Of a stretch of 64,000 bases of DNA, positions 33,352 through 45,794 are shown one piece after another. Made by a program: the position numbers and the translations under genes. The notes under the pieces are model-generated. The model made no database searches and was not told the origin of the DNA. It worked only from the letters and a program-made list of their open reading frames with translations. The stretch is taken from positions 13,403,501 to 13,467,500 of the forward strand of contig CM064427.1 in NCBI GenBank assembly GCA_032690845.1, in the 5' to 3' direction. This DNA is from Eleusine coracana subsp. coracana (taxonomy: Eukaryota; Streptophyta; Magnoliopsida; Poales; Poaceae). The stretch's first letter is position 1; each line of letters starts with the position of its first letter.

Positions 33352-33942
33352 AACTTCAGTCTTTTTGATGAAAGATTTATTAATGATTTTCATTCTTATT
33401 TGTCTTGATTCCTTAATCTATCATATTAAACAATCGAGCCAGAGGGCTAGTAATAATGTCCCTCTACTCCTTAACCGTTGATAAATTCTGGTTTCAGATT
33501 TTGTTCGACCGATTTCTCATATCTTGATATGGTCTTAAGATTTTTTGGTCTAACGCCTAACATCATGGTTATACAATTCATACTGCACAACAGACTGCCA
33601 CTACACTAAACACAGAGCCAAAGAGCGAGAGGTCATGTGTCGAGTGGTCGACTCTGCTTGTTACACGATTATGAGTTACAACCTAATATGCTAAGGCAGA
33701 CCGATTGCAACTTCTATCTTTATCACTGAAAGACTCATGGTAAGAAGATCTAAGTGCTAAAGCATGAGTAACGCGGCTAAGTACTGATCGTTTTGATTTA
33801 AGTAACAGGAGATTGCCATATGACTACTTTGTCGATTGTTTAACTTGTTTACGAATTAAGCAAGCATAAGAATTATTATTCACATGGAGATAATATTATC
33901 TTCCTACATAAATATTACTAATGTTTTCTGACATTACAGATA
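33352..33942. other. Spacer between integrase and antisense gene of element D
   Basis: No coding signal. The sense pol and the antisense gene converge on this AT-rich stretch, so it should hold both 3' ends. Confidence 0.55.
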
Positions 33943-36837
33943 TTATAACTCCTTCGAAGGAGAGGAGGCATCATCCTGCAATTCTACTTCTAGAGATGCT
34001 AGACGAGTTAGCGCGATTGGATCAACCTCTACATTGTCAACCAACGCACGGGAGGTCTCCAACATAGAGTCCATAAGCAATTGGCATTGCTCTATTGCCA
34101 AGTTTGGGTTCAAGCCCTCCTTGATATTATCCAATGGCAATGCAGGAGACCAAGACTGGCAAATAGCCAACACTTGGCTCCCGGCCTCGGTCGCCACCCT
34201 CCGGGTATTGTTAGCAATTGCCTCTGAAGCATACTCCAGCAGATACTCCAAGTAGTGACCGGTCTTCTCCACTTGGTTAGCATGGATATAATCCAATACT
34301 TTTCGGGCATCGTAAGACAATGCTGCAAAAGATTTTCAGAACGTCATAATCTGAAGTCAGTAAGAGAAATAATGAAGATACGATGCAGAGCTTACTAGCA
34401 AGATTACATTTGAAAGATTTGGAGATGGTCTTACCCTCCTCTATCTTCTCTTCAGTTTCCTCCAGCTTCTTCTTCGGCCGAGTGATTTTGGAGTTTTGCT
34501 TTCCGACCGACTTGGAGAGGTCATCCTTCTCAGCATTCGGAGCATCCAAGAATCTCTGCTGGTTTGAATTCAACTTCTCTAGGTCAGTGACTTTTTGATC
34601 GCGAGCTAAAGACACATATAAAATCTTTAGCGATAGAGTGAGCAAAAAGCAAATGAAAGATGGTATGCGATTTTACCGACGACATCAGCACAACTTTGTT
34701 CTAGAGCTTTGGTCGCCTCCTTGTGATCAGTCTAAAGCCTTTCAATCTGTTTCTTGGCCAGGGAGAGCTGCTCCCCGGTAAATAGCAAGATACCAACAAC
34801 AAGTCAATATCTTGAAGAAAGGATCTAATATGAAAAAAGAATCTAGAATATACCAAAAGTCTCGGCTTCAAGATACTCAATCCTGGCCTGCTCCTTCTCT
34901 ATAACAGGATATATTTTCTGAATGCGAGGAAGGGCATGGTTCGTCAAAAGACAAAGTCAAAGGAAAGAAAAAACTTGGTATTGATGTACCTTGTTGGCCT
35001 CTCGGTGTTGATGGATAATCTCCATATCTTCAGCTTCAGGCCGACCCAATGAATCCTCGACCAACACAGCCTTACCCTTGTTGAGAGGGAAGAAATGCCG
35101 GTCGGGGAAGGATTGACAGATTGAGGTGTCGGCACTAGCATCGGTGTAGGAGCTGGAGCTTTGGGCGACTTCCTTGGCTCGGTTGGTGCACTTGATGCTG
35201 TGCAGACTGACCAAAGTAAGTCAGTTGGACGAGGAATAGGAGCTGGCCGAGTGTCTTTAGACCCTTGGACGCTCTGAGCATCACTCGACCGACCGCTGTG
35301 ATTACCGAAGAACATAACATTAAAGATTAAAATATGGCTATTAACTACAGAGATGAAGAATCGAAAAAATGCGAAGAAGTTTAGCCAGAGGCTTGTTTGA
35401 TTTTGATTCGGCAGACTCTCTTCTTTGAAGAAGTGGTCTGCGAGTCAGTCTCCTTCCTCTTCTAGAAAGACTTGCTGACTTCATTGGTTTTCTTCGCCAC
35501 TCCTACATCACTCACCATTTTGCTCGGGGGATCTGACCGACTTGATGGTCAGTCGGAGTGTGCAAGGGTTGGCAGACCGGCGTCCTGGGGTAGTTCTTCT
35601 TCGTCATCTTCATTGTCTCCCACGTATTGCCGACGATGATGGGCGGTCTACTTCACTCATCGACTTGGGGAGGGAAAGTTGACGGGAGACAAGGTAGTGG
35701 TGCCTACGATGGTCCCTGTGGTTGGTCGCGCGCTCACTGATGAGCTTGAACCTCCAGTACCAATCTACGGCGGCTTCTCAACATAATCCGGTCCCTCGGA
35801 ATCATTCGTAGGGAGCGGAAGGTGTGACACAAAAGTGTCCAAAACCTACAGAAATATGAAGGCATCACATGTTATGATCATGCTATCAAAAAGAATATTA
35901 GAAATACTCAGAATGACCAAAGCTTACTCGAGCCCGCATAGTGCCCACGTTGTATGCCTTTGCGATTAAGAAATGATCCTCAATAATGTCTCCTTCGAAC
36001 ATCTTCGATAGTCGTGACTGATGTAGAGTGGAGTTCGGTGGATCAGACATTTCCCTCGTCTCATCATCAGAGGCATACATCCAAGCGGGGTGGCTCTGCT
36101 GCTTCAAGGGTTGCACTCGGTGAATTATGAAGCTCTTCGCTATAGTAATGCCATCAACCCCATCATTCTTTAGTTTTGCAATCTTTTCTAGCAGAGTGAC
36201 CACCAAGGGGTCCATCGGATCTGGTCATCCTGACCACCGCGCTTGAGGAGTGGCTTTTGCACTAGAGAAATCAGCAAGAGCAGGGGGAGGATTGTCACAA
36301 TAAAACCACTCATCCCTCTAGTTCTTATTCACGGTGTTCAGTGGCACATTGATATATGCCTTATTCTTGCACAACTGGAAGCCGACTCCACCAATGGCAA
36401 CTTGGTTTTCCTTAGTTGGCAGCGGTCGGAGGACGAAGAGATGGCAGAACAGAGTAAAGTGGGGTAGAATGCCCAGAAAAGCTTTGCACAGATGCACGAA
36501 GATGGCAATGTGAAGAATGGAGTTGGGATTGAGGTTGATGAGCTCAATCCCATAGAAGGAAAGGAGTCCACACAGAAGCCTGCAACAAGGAACTCCAAAA
36601 CCATGCTCGAAAAAGAGCAAAAACTACGATCTGTTTATGGATTGGGAGGGGACGAGTTTCCTTTGGTACCTTCCAATCTATGCCCGCCTGCTCCGGGAGG
36701 AGGTCATCCGTCACCATTGAGTTCAGATCGGCGGTGGTGAGGCTGCTCTTGGAGAACTCTCACAGCTGTTCTAGGATCTCGAACTTTGAGGAAGATGATT
36801 CGGTGGCGGCAGCCTTCTTGGATGATTTGCGAGGCAT
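33943..36837 (-). pseudogene. Antisense gene of element D (gypsy-type transposon family PF04195-like), intron-containing
   Basis: It runs opposite to gag-pol. An ATG at 36837 opens MPRKSSKKAAATESSSSKFE. The family core follows near 36620-36320: FFEHGFGVP, LNPNSILHIAIFVHLCKAFL, EEWFYCDNPPPAL. Next is 36215-35898 (LVVTLLEKIAKLKNDGVDG, HPAWMYASDDETRE), a low-complexity Ser/Pro region, then a coiled coil (34660-34440) and a final exon to 33943. Four GT-AG introns of 72-112 bp keep the frame: 35927-35846, 34989-34918, 34676-34606 and 34434-34323 (an alternative donor at 34395 is also in frame). Several stops and one frameshift show decay. Such antisense ORFs are known in Tat/RIRE2 elements; the molecular role is unknown. 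Exons between 35840 and 35315 are unsure. Confidence 0.75.
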
Positions 36838-37856
36838 TGTTGACGAAGAGGTGGTACGCTGGATCCGGAGGCAGGGAGCTAACCCTAGTAGGAGCTCAAG
36901 GCTTGCTGATGGTGAAGATCTGTGGCAGTGGAAAAAAAAAGCTAACCCTAGCTTTGAAGCAGAGGAGTCACGGGAGCAGGGGAGGCGCAAGGAAGATGTA
37001 GCGCTGCGTGCGAAATGGCGGTGTAGACTTGGTGTCAACAGCCCTCTGCCCTTTTTATACCTTTGCCTTTTTGACCTAGTCTTTGAGGTCCCCATGGGCT
37101 TTGGTGGGCCATACAGTGCCAGGCTTTTTCTATTTATAAAAAATGGTGAGGCATTGTTCTTTAAAAGGAATTAATGCAGTAAACCTTGAGAACTTGATCT
37201 CGGGGGCTTCTTTGATGAGAAGCAATGGAATATCCATTTAAATAATATATATACTTCTCATATCTATATGAGTTGAAGATCATATAGCAAGAGGACTTGA
37301 TGGTCATATGGGTTCAAGTTAATAGGTATCTTATTGATTGAAGTCAATAAGTAATTACCAACGTTGGGCTTGTTTTAATCCGAGAAAGGCTATAGCATGA
37401 TTGATGTCATTTGGCATATTGATTATATGATTGATTTCATATAAGTTTGCATATAGACTGCACTATGATTGATGTCATGGAATTTTGAGTCTATAAATTA
37501 TTTGGATAAGAGTGTAAATCACTTGGCATAACTTTAAATTGGTCGGCATGATTGATGTCATGTAGACTAGTCCTTTGGTTTGATCATCAGGGGATTATTA
37601 GCTCAGGCTTGATGGTTTGAGTTCAATTTATAGAATGAAATGTTAAGAGCTAATATTATTAGACTCTTGCATTATTTGTTAGTCTCCAAATTATACAAGA
37701 GTCAGGAGCTACACCTGATCAGGTGCGCCTAGTCGGCGCACCAGATCCATTAGGAACTTTAATCATGAGGTCTTCCTAATTTATGATCTGTTCATATCTA
37801 TATTGAAGATCACTCGGCAAGTCACAGCTCAAAATCAAAAAGCACTCGGGGGCTGT
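36838..37856. other. Region upstream of antisense gene and before 3' LTR of D
   Basis: 36838-37100 is GC-rich and could be the 5' untranslated region of the antisense gene. 37200-37840 is AT-rich with repeated GATTGATGTCAT segments (about 37398, 37468 and 37550) and no gene. AGCACTCGGGGGCTGT just before 37857 is the polypurine tract. Confidence 0.6.
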
Positions 37857-38230
37857 TGTGGAATACTTACCTTCCGGGTATCCATAGATTTGCTTAAGTT
37901 CACAACCGACCGGATACTTCATCAATAAGGGAACTGATCGAGTCGGCTTGGAGCACAAGGAAATTAGAGATAGACTTTTTATGTAAATCCTTGTAGGCTA
38001 TGAGTAGGACTCTTTATGTACCCCCTACCGACCAGATATATAAGACGGCAGGGAACCCCCCATAAGGGAGACGAAAATTACAAGCAATACAAACCATAGA
38101 ACACAGGATGTAGGGTTTTTACTCTCATCAAGAGGGCCCGAACCTGTATTACTCGGCGTTTTTTGCAACCATCGTAGTTCTTAGTCTCGACGTAGTCCTA
38201 TAAATACATTGTCGAGATCAAGTCTTGATA
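37857..38230 (+). repeat. 3' LTR of element D (374 bp)
   Basis: It starts TGTGGAATACTTACC right after the purine tract and ends AAGTCTTGATA, followed by the target duplication ATCCG. Confidence 0.93.
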
Positions 38231-38235
38231 ATCCG

Positions 38236-38863
38236 GTTCAAAAATAATTCTTTCTCTAGACTCTGACCAATTTAATGGAGTTCTGTAGCTATGGCCATGT
38301 AATGCTTCAAATGGTGTCATTCCTGCACTCTCTTGATAACTGTTGTTATATAAAATTCTACGAGAGGTAAGTGGTCATCCCAATTACCACCATATGTCAA
38401 TACACAGGCCCTAAGCATGTCTTCCTAAATTTGGTTAACACACTCGGTCTATACATTAGTGGTAGGATGGTATGCTGAACTTCAGATTAAATGGGTACCC
38501 AATGATGCATGTAAATGCTCCCAAAATCTTGCAACAAATTGAGAGCCCCAATCTGAAATGATTGTCTTTGGTACCCCATGCAAGCATAAAATTCTGGAGA
38601 TGTATAGTTCAGCATATTTCTTAATATTATAACGAGTATGGACTAGAATAAAGTGTGCTGATTTAGATTGTCTATCCACAATTACCCAAATGGAGTCATG
38701 CTTTCGGGAAGTCAATGGAAGAGCCACAATGAAATCCATACTAATATCATCCCATATCCATTTAGGTATGTTTAATGGTTGTAGAAGACCAACTTTCTTC
38801 AAATGATCAGCCATGATACGTTGACACGTATCACATTCTGCGACATAACGGGCAATTTCACTT
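38236..38863 (-). pseudogene. Element C: chromovirus integrase remnant
   Basis: It continues the pol remnant of 15111-15663 on the far side of element D. The minus strand shows the zinc-finger end EIARYVAECDTC, MDFIVALPLTSRKHDSIW, VDRQSKSAHFI, LCLHGVPKTIISD, GSQFVARFWEHLHASLGT and then decayed sequence toward 38236. These match the integrase core of element K in the same order. The fragment begins abruptly at about 38863, just before the zinc finger, so upstream RT is missing. Confidence 0.85.
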
Positions 38864-39909
38864 GCAGCAGTGAATGTTTTGTAAATGAACCTGAAGAAGA
38901 CAAAACTATACAAAAAGAGATTGTAAAGGGTGGTCCTAGTCAAACCGAATTTCTGCAAGCTGTCATATTATTAGGCATGCTCTGAAGAAGAACAGAGCAT
39001 GCCAAAAGTTGATTAGAAGGAAGATGGTTAAAATGTAAGCGAATATTGAAGAGAATAAGGATCTTAGGGATCATGTAAAATGCCTCATGGGTTCTCAGTA
39101 AAGTTGCTGAAAGTCAGTCGGCAAGCTTTTGTGGCAGAAGGGCGATTCTCGTGTCAGATTACTTTCCTTCAAAAAACCAACTGCGCAGTGTGCAAAGGTA
39201 ATGTGTTTGCAGCTATGCACCGATGGTTGCATCTTTATGTATATCTACTACTTAAAAATCCAGATGCATTCTATCTCTCACCTGTAGTTTCGTCCAACCT
39301 GCGACCATATACCGCACTTGCGATCTTGTTCGCCCAACCACGACCTGTTCACCTTCACGACCTGCAAACCGCACATGCCTTTCATTTCTCCCATACATCA
39401 CCCGCCTACATGTCATGGTGGCTGCCGTCGCAGCCTCTGCTTCCTCTCTTGCTACCTGTGAGTCAAACGGGAGAGAAGACGACAGTTTAACTTCCACCTC
39501 GGAGGCCGCCACCTATGAACCACACCTCGACTCCTCCAACTTGCGTACCGTTACTGCTTCATCTCCCATGCACCGCCGTTGCCGCCTGTGAACCATACGG
39601 GAAAGCACCCAGAGCTTCCACCTCAGCCACCACATACAATTCACTTTGTCACTGCCGCAAGTTCGTCATCTCTTCTATAGATCTTGCCACCACATCCACG
39701 CCTAGACGCCCCACCGACAATGTTGTGTGCGCCCACCTCGTCTGCGCGCCAAGGGGACGCGAGGGCATCCGCATCTCCGTTGTCTCGAGCAACCCGTGTG
39801 GACACTGTTACTAACCTTGGGACTAGACAGTGATCATCGTCATTAGGATGGGCAGCAGTATATGTAACCATAAGTATGGGCCAATATGAGCCTATGTAGT
39901 ATGGGCCTT
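38864..39909. other. Unassigned segment
   Basis: About 1 kb that I cannot attach to any element. A plus-strand stretch at 38870-38985 reads like protein (FVNEPEEDKTIQKEIVKGG, then SQTEFLQAVILLG) and could be a captured gene fragment, but I do not recognise it. From 39240 to 39820 the composition becomes GC-rich with no clear frame. Confidence 0.4.
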
Positions 39910-42900
39910 AATACCCCCCTCATACTCAAATCAGATTCGAAGCGTTGAGTTTGAGCAAATGAAGCCGATGATGCTCTTGAGTTTGTGCTTTAGTGAAGAA
40001 ATCTGCAACTTGCAATTCCGAGGGCATATATCAAAGAGCAATTGTCTTCTGATGGCAATGATATCGGGTAAAGGAGACATCAACACCAACATGTTTGTCA
40101 AGGCCATGTTTCATGGGATCATTGGCAATTTGTATGGCTCAAGTATTATCATATAGAAGAGGTGTCGGGGAGTCGCAAGAAATACCAAAATCAGCCAACA
40201 AGCATCGAAGCCATTAATTTCAGCTGTGGTAGAGGCAAGGGCACGAAGTTCTGCCTCTGTACTAGATCTGGACATAGCAGTTTGCTTCTTGGTCTTCCAT
40301 GCAAGAAGAGAGGACCCATGAAGAATACAATAACCAGTTACAGAGCGATGCTCTATTTGATCACTTGCCCAAGTGGCATCCGAATAAGCAAGAAGCTGAG
40401 GGGAACTATTGTGATCATAAAACAAGACACGAGAAGGTGTACCTCTCAAGTATCTCAACACACGAAGGAGATGACCGTAATGGACTGAGGTGGGAGTAGT
40501 CACAAACTGGCTTAATATATGAACTGCATGAGCCATATCAGGTCTTGTGATAGTAAGATAGACTAGATTGCCCACAATATGATGATAGCAAGAGGGATCC
40601 TTAAGAGGTGCACGAGATTGAAGTTGCAAATGAAGATCCATAGGTGTTGCAACTATCCGACTGTCAGTAATACCAGAGCGATCAATAACATCTTGTATAT
40701 ATTTGGACTGAGAAAGATGATAACCCTTTGTGGAGTGTGTAACCTCAATGCCCAAGAAATAGCTGAGAGGACCCAAGTCAGACATTTGAAATTGTTCACT
40801 CAACTGATTCTTCACAAGAGAAATGTGTTCAGGATCATCACCCATAATTAGCATATCGTCAACATATAGAAGGAGCAAAGTACGACCACGAGAAGACAAG
40901 TGAATGAATAAGACAGGATCATAGTCACTAGATGAAAATCCAGCAGCCTTTATGATAGCCACGAAACACTCAAACCATGCATGTGTAGCTTGTTTAAGGC
41001 CATATAATGCATGGCATAACTGACAAACATGTCCTGAAGGTGCATCAACTCCTGGAGGGGGCTGCATATATACCTCTTCATGTAAATCTCCATGAAGGAC
41101 GACATTTTTGACATCTCATATAGTCCATGAGCGAATGGTAGCTACTGCAATCAAAGTACGAACAATGGTCATGTGCGCAATTGGAGCAAATGTCTCATCA
41201 TAATCGAGTCCATGAATTTTCTGAAAACCTCTAGCAAAGAGAAGGGCTTTATATCTCTCAATAGAGCCATCAGACTTAGTCTTCATCTTGAACACCCATC
41301 TACTTGAAATAGGTACTGCATGAGAAGGCAATGGTACAATATCCCAAGTACCTGTACAATCAAGGGCAGCAAGCTCGTCTTACATGGAAAGCTGCCATTC
41401 CAAAATGTTGAAAGCTTCCTTATAAGTTTTTGGCTCATGAAGGACAGCACCAACAGGACGGTTGTTCACACATGGATAACCCAATCTGTCAGGAGGTTCC
41501 AAGTTGGTACGATCATGAAGATTATATCCATTAACCTGTGTCTCATCAGAAATAATATTTGATGGAGTAGGGGAACTGGCCGAAGATGGAGGATTAGGCC
41601 CAACAGGAGCAGGGGAATTGGTCGGAGATGTAGGATTAGGTGGAAGCTCAATGTGTTGAGGAGAAAGACGTGTGTAAGTGTGAATGACAGGTGGTTTGGA
41701 TGAATAGAGTGAGCATGGTGGTTCTAGAGGTGAGATAGGAATGGGGTTAATTGGTGGAGATGGTGGCAGGGTGGAACAATCATCATGTAGAACATTTGGA
41801 AAACACATAAAGGATGTGGACTCTATTGGAGAAGAGGAGGGTTGTAATGAGGAGTTGTAAAAGAAAGGACAATGCTCAATGAAAGTGACATATCTAGAAA
41901 TACGAATACGATGAGTGGAAGGGTCATAACAGCGATAACCCTTATGTTTAGAACTATAGCCCAAAAAGACACACTCAACTGACTGAACCGTCAGCTTAGT
42001 TCGCTCACGGGGTGCAAGCAAAACATAGCATGTGCAGCCAAAAACCCAAAGGTGATCATATGTAGGAGAAGTACCAAAAAGGACTTCACCTGGGCATTTG
42101 CCAGATAATTTGGATGAGGGTTGTTGGTTAATTAGATATACAACTGTTGAAACTGCCTCGCCCCAGAAGTGGGAGGGAACAAAAGAGGTAATCAGCAATG
42201 TTCATCTAGTTTCTATAAGATGGTGATGCTTTCTCTTAGCAACACCATTCTGAGCATGAGCTCCTGGACATGAGAGTTGAGCAAGCGTACCCTCAGTGGT
42301 CAAGAACTGGCAAAACCTATGAGATAAATACTCACTACCAGAGGCAGAGCGAAAAACTTTACTAGGTGTGGAAAACTGAGCATGAACTATGCGAACAAAA
42401 GATTATTAAATAGAACATAACTCAGAGCGGTGTTTCATGAAATAGATCCAAGTATAATAATCATTAATAAAAATAATATAATATTTATCAACATATTTAG
42501 TAGCAAAAGGTGTTGGACCCCATCTGAATGAATTAGATAAAAAGGTCTAGCGGAATGAGAATCACTAGAATAATATGGAAGTTGTATTTGTTTTCCAAGT
42601 TTGCGACCTTTACAATGAAAACTAGACCCGATAGATGTAGGACCTAAACAACCACTATTTATTAGTGTGGATAAACGAGACCCACAAAGATGACCCAGAC
42701 GATGATGCCACTTGGTGAAGGATGAGGTGGTCGATGAAGTGATGGAAGACACACAAGCAGATGAAGGAACTATAGAGGTTGGAAGAATCTCTACGGCGAT
42801 GGCCAGTCCCAATCACAGCTCCTGTTTGCCGATCCAGAACCAAACAAGATGAGTCATCAAATCCAAGAAAACAATTTTGATCGGTGATTTGACCAATTAA

Positions 42901-43965
42901 AAGAAGGTTCATAGATAGTTGAGGTACAAATGAGACACCAGGAACAGAAAAATGACTGGTGTAAAGGGCACCCTTATGTGATATGTAACATGAAGTACCA
43001 TCAGCTGTCTGTATAGAAGATCCATCATTGACTGGCTTGCAATCAACCAGCTGGGAGTGATCTGATGTGACATGAAAGGAAGCTCCCGAATCAAGTGCCC
43101 ATGATGACGTACAAGCTCCAATTGGTGCAGCAGCAGTGGCAGTAGAAACAGACGCTCTAGACGGGGTACCATGACCTTGAGCAGCACCACGACATGCATG
43201 GAAATCAGCTAGCTTCTCTGGAAACTTGGTAAAACACTAATCAGATTGATGAATGTATTTCTTGCAATGCTAGGGTTGCTTAGGAGAAGACCCACCTCTG
43301 GATGAACCGCCCTTATGAGTAGCAGCCAGCACATTATTAGAGGAGTGGTTAGCTGCCCAAGCCTCAATGAGAGTCTCTTTAGCAATCAAATCTGATAATG
43401 ACTTTGCCATGGTGAGGGAGGAAGACTCATGCAGCAAACGTGTGCGAATAGAATCAAATTCAGGCCGTACTCCCATGACAAAGCGATATGTGAGGAACTA
43501 GTAAATAAACTTGTAGGTTGTACACTCATTAGCTGAACACTGAGGTACCATAGATAGCAAAGGTCCAGACAAACACTCAAATGCAGAGTTATAATCGTCA
43601 ATAGACATACTATGCTGCTCAATGAGATGAATTTTTTGCATGAGTGTGAAGAAGTGCACCATTGTCTTTAACATACCGCTGCTGTAAATAATCCCACATG
43701 GATTTGGCTGTCTTAATGGGGCAGAGACTCATAATCATGGACTGCTTGACACTATTGACAACGGCTGACATCACCTTCCCATCATTGATTTTTCATTGTT
43801 TAATTTCAGCAGCATTACCATTATTAGCAGTGGGTGCAGGTGGATTATCATCAAATGAAAGCCTAAACCATATCCTCTTAGTGCAGTTTCAACACAAAAG
43901 GACCACTCACTATAATTATGACCATCAAGAGTGATGTTAATGACAATGGCATTAAGTTGAGACAT
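39910..43965 (-). pseudogene. Element G: decayed Ty1/copia coding region
   Basis: Minus-strand order is Gag (43965, MSQLNAIV; LDGHNYSEWSF), Gag C-terminus to 43270, protease WALDSGAS near 43080-43105, pre-integrase WHHRLGHL near 42705, integrase C-terminal part (VYLINQQPSSKL, FGCTCYVLLAPRERTKL) and Pro/Ser linker 42198-41380, then RT and RNase H. RT shows WVFKMKTKSDGSIERYK, LYGLKQATHAWFECF and LLLLYVDDMLIMGDD; RNase H shows LLAYSDATWASDQIEHRS. The end near 39920 reads QVADFFTKAQT followed by GAGTATGAGGGGGG, a likely polypurine tract. At least six frames are needed, so it is dead. I looked for LTRs on both sides and found no convincing pair. Confidence 0.85.
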
Positions 43966-44214
43966 GTTGGCTCGGTGCAGAATCAATCAACAATAGAGAG
44001 GGAAAAGAGGAACAACAGGCTTCAGTTACCACTGTGAAGAGAAGAGCAGAAACCAGTGCCTTTGTTGCCAAGTATACCAGCAAGAGAACTCTGGAATGAA
44101 GAGGCTGCAACTTCAGCTTGAAGCTACACATCAATAACCTTCAAATCCAGTACTGATTCTCCCGAAATTGGACGAGCAACACTAGAATCAGATAAAAAAA
44201 TAAGACATATAGCT
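43966..44214. other. Junction between copia G and LINE H
   Basis: A minus-strand TGGTAACTGAAGCC near 44021-44034 might be a worn initiator-Met primer site of G. Nothing else is seen, and the exact left end of the LINE is not visible. Confidence 0.35.
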
Positions 44215-45794
44215 ATGATGGCCCTCTCATCTCCCCCACCCTTCCCCTGCCTAGCGCCCCACCCTCCACCAGCCCCACGTCCGGCTCCAGGCACGACGGC
44301 CACCTTCCCTACTCGTCCCTCCTCCCCCACGCTGGGTTCCACCCCCTCCTTGTCCTTCCCCTCCAGCCAAGCTCCGCTGACCAGGCGCGGCAAGGAGGCG
44401 CATTGGAGAGACTCCTCGGCTCCTTCTCCAATCAGTGTGTCTTGCTCGGTGATGCACGTTTCTTCCTCTCTGCCGGTGTCCTTTCGGGACGTCCTTCTAT
44501 CCTCACCGTCACCTGCGGATGGCGCCCCGGCCTTGTAGCCTATGGTAACCTCGGACGGAGCTCCCATGATCCTTCTACAGTCTGAGGTGGTGGTGCCGGA
44601 GAAAAAGAGGAAGCCCGACGTTGACGGTTGGCAACGGGTCAAATGGTGCCATGGCCACCGTCCCAACCCCCGTCCTCCACGCCTCCCTCATCGGCAGGTT
44701 CTCGCTGACCTTCGAGGGAGGTGCTTCAACTGCAAAACAAGGTGTTTCACGTGTCGAGAACAGGGCCATAGGGCGATCACCTACCGTCAGCGCCAGTGAT
44801 GGCCCAATGAGAAACCAGCTCGGCCTCCTTGGTGGGTCAGTGTCTAGCACTGAATCTCGGCCGTCCTGGAGGGCATCCCTGCCTTGGCGTTCGTCCCAGC
44901 TCCCTCGACGGCGGACATGATGGAGCATAAGGGCAGCCTTGGTGGCCCTCCCAGATGTCGCCATCGACATGCCCGGAAACGCCGCGTTGCTGCTGGTGGT
45001 GCTTCGTCTCCCTCCCCACCCCAGGAAGTTCCAGCGATGAGTTGCCTCCACCACAATCGCCTCCTGACGTCCATGCGGTTGTTCCCCCTGCACCGCTCAG
45101 GCCCCAATGGATCATCGAGTGTTCCTCAAGCATCACCAACATGGAGGTCGATCTCTGACGAGCTCTGGTCGTTTTGTTTGTCGCTCAGGGACCTCCCATG
45201 CCTGAGGAGGACATGGCGGAGGAGATTGCCATGCGGTTCGACGTTCCAGCGAGCTCCATTGCTTTCCATCGGACTTCCCTGACTAAATCCATCCTCAAGC
45301 TCCCTGACGAAGCAGCGGCTGAGCGCGTCTACAACGGCGGGCATCCTTTTCGTGCAATGTCCTGCCTCCTTCACTTCAGGCGATGGAGTCTCCTTGCGAA
45401 CTCCGTCGGTGCTACCTTGCCTTCCATCGGTAATGTTGAGCTCGGCAGAGTCCTGGCTCAGGTATGGGAGGCTTCCACGGTGGTGCACCTTCTCAACAAC
45501 TTCTGCTGGGTTCGTGATGCATCTGGACATTGAGTCTCACCGGGACCTCTCTATGTTCCGGCTGATGGCTTGGTGTTCTCGACTAGAACTCGTCCCGCCA
45601 ATGATAGACCTCATCTTCCTGGCACCAGTGCTGGCGGAGGAATGGCCGCCAGTCAGGCGAGCGTTATCATATCCTAGGACAGTCTTGGTGGTGCTGGTTC
45701 CACACCAGCGGCCAGAAAATGGTGACGCCCCCGGCCGCCTCTGTCCGGCAACGATCAAAGCGATGGCAGCCGGCGTCGCCGTCATCGCCGAAGT

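Larger units (their letters stand above)
15664..38230 (+). mobile_element. Element D: Tat/RIRE2-type Ty3/gypsy retrotransposon with antisense gene
   Basis: Equal-length LTRs (15664-16037 and 37857-38230) are flanked by the 5-bp target duplication ATCCG (15659-15663 and 38231-38235), which proves a single insertion event. Internal order on plus: gag, protease, RT, then (after the nested element E) a second RNase H, integrase, then a long region with a minus-strand gene, then a purine tract and the 3' LTR. A separate RNase H after RT and an antisense ORF downstream of integrase are hallmarks of the Tat lineage. Coding regions have several stops. Its own length without E is about 11.2 kb. Confidence 0.92.

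Noticed and set aside
34741..34860. A further intron in the antisense gene of D from donor 34853
   Set aside because: No acceptor near 34767-34773 restores the frame with this donor, so it is not counted among the supported introns.
39241..39814. Plus-strand GC-rich frames as a host gene
   Set aside because: No frame stays open with a consistent protein, no splice pattern is convincing and no domain is recognised; left as unassigned.
39660..44150. LTRs for copia element G
   Set aside because: A purine tract (39914-39930) and a weak primer-like site (about 44021) exist, but the sequences outside them do not resemble each other, so no LTR pair is claimed.
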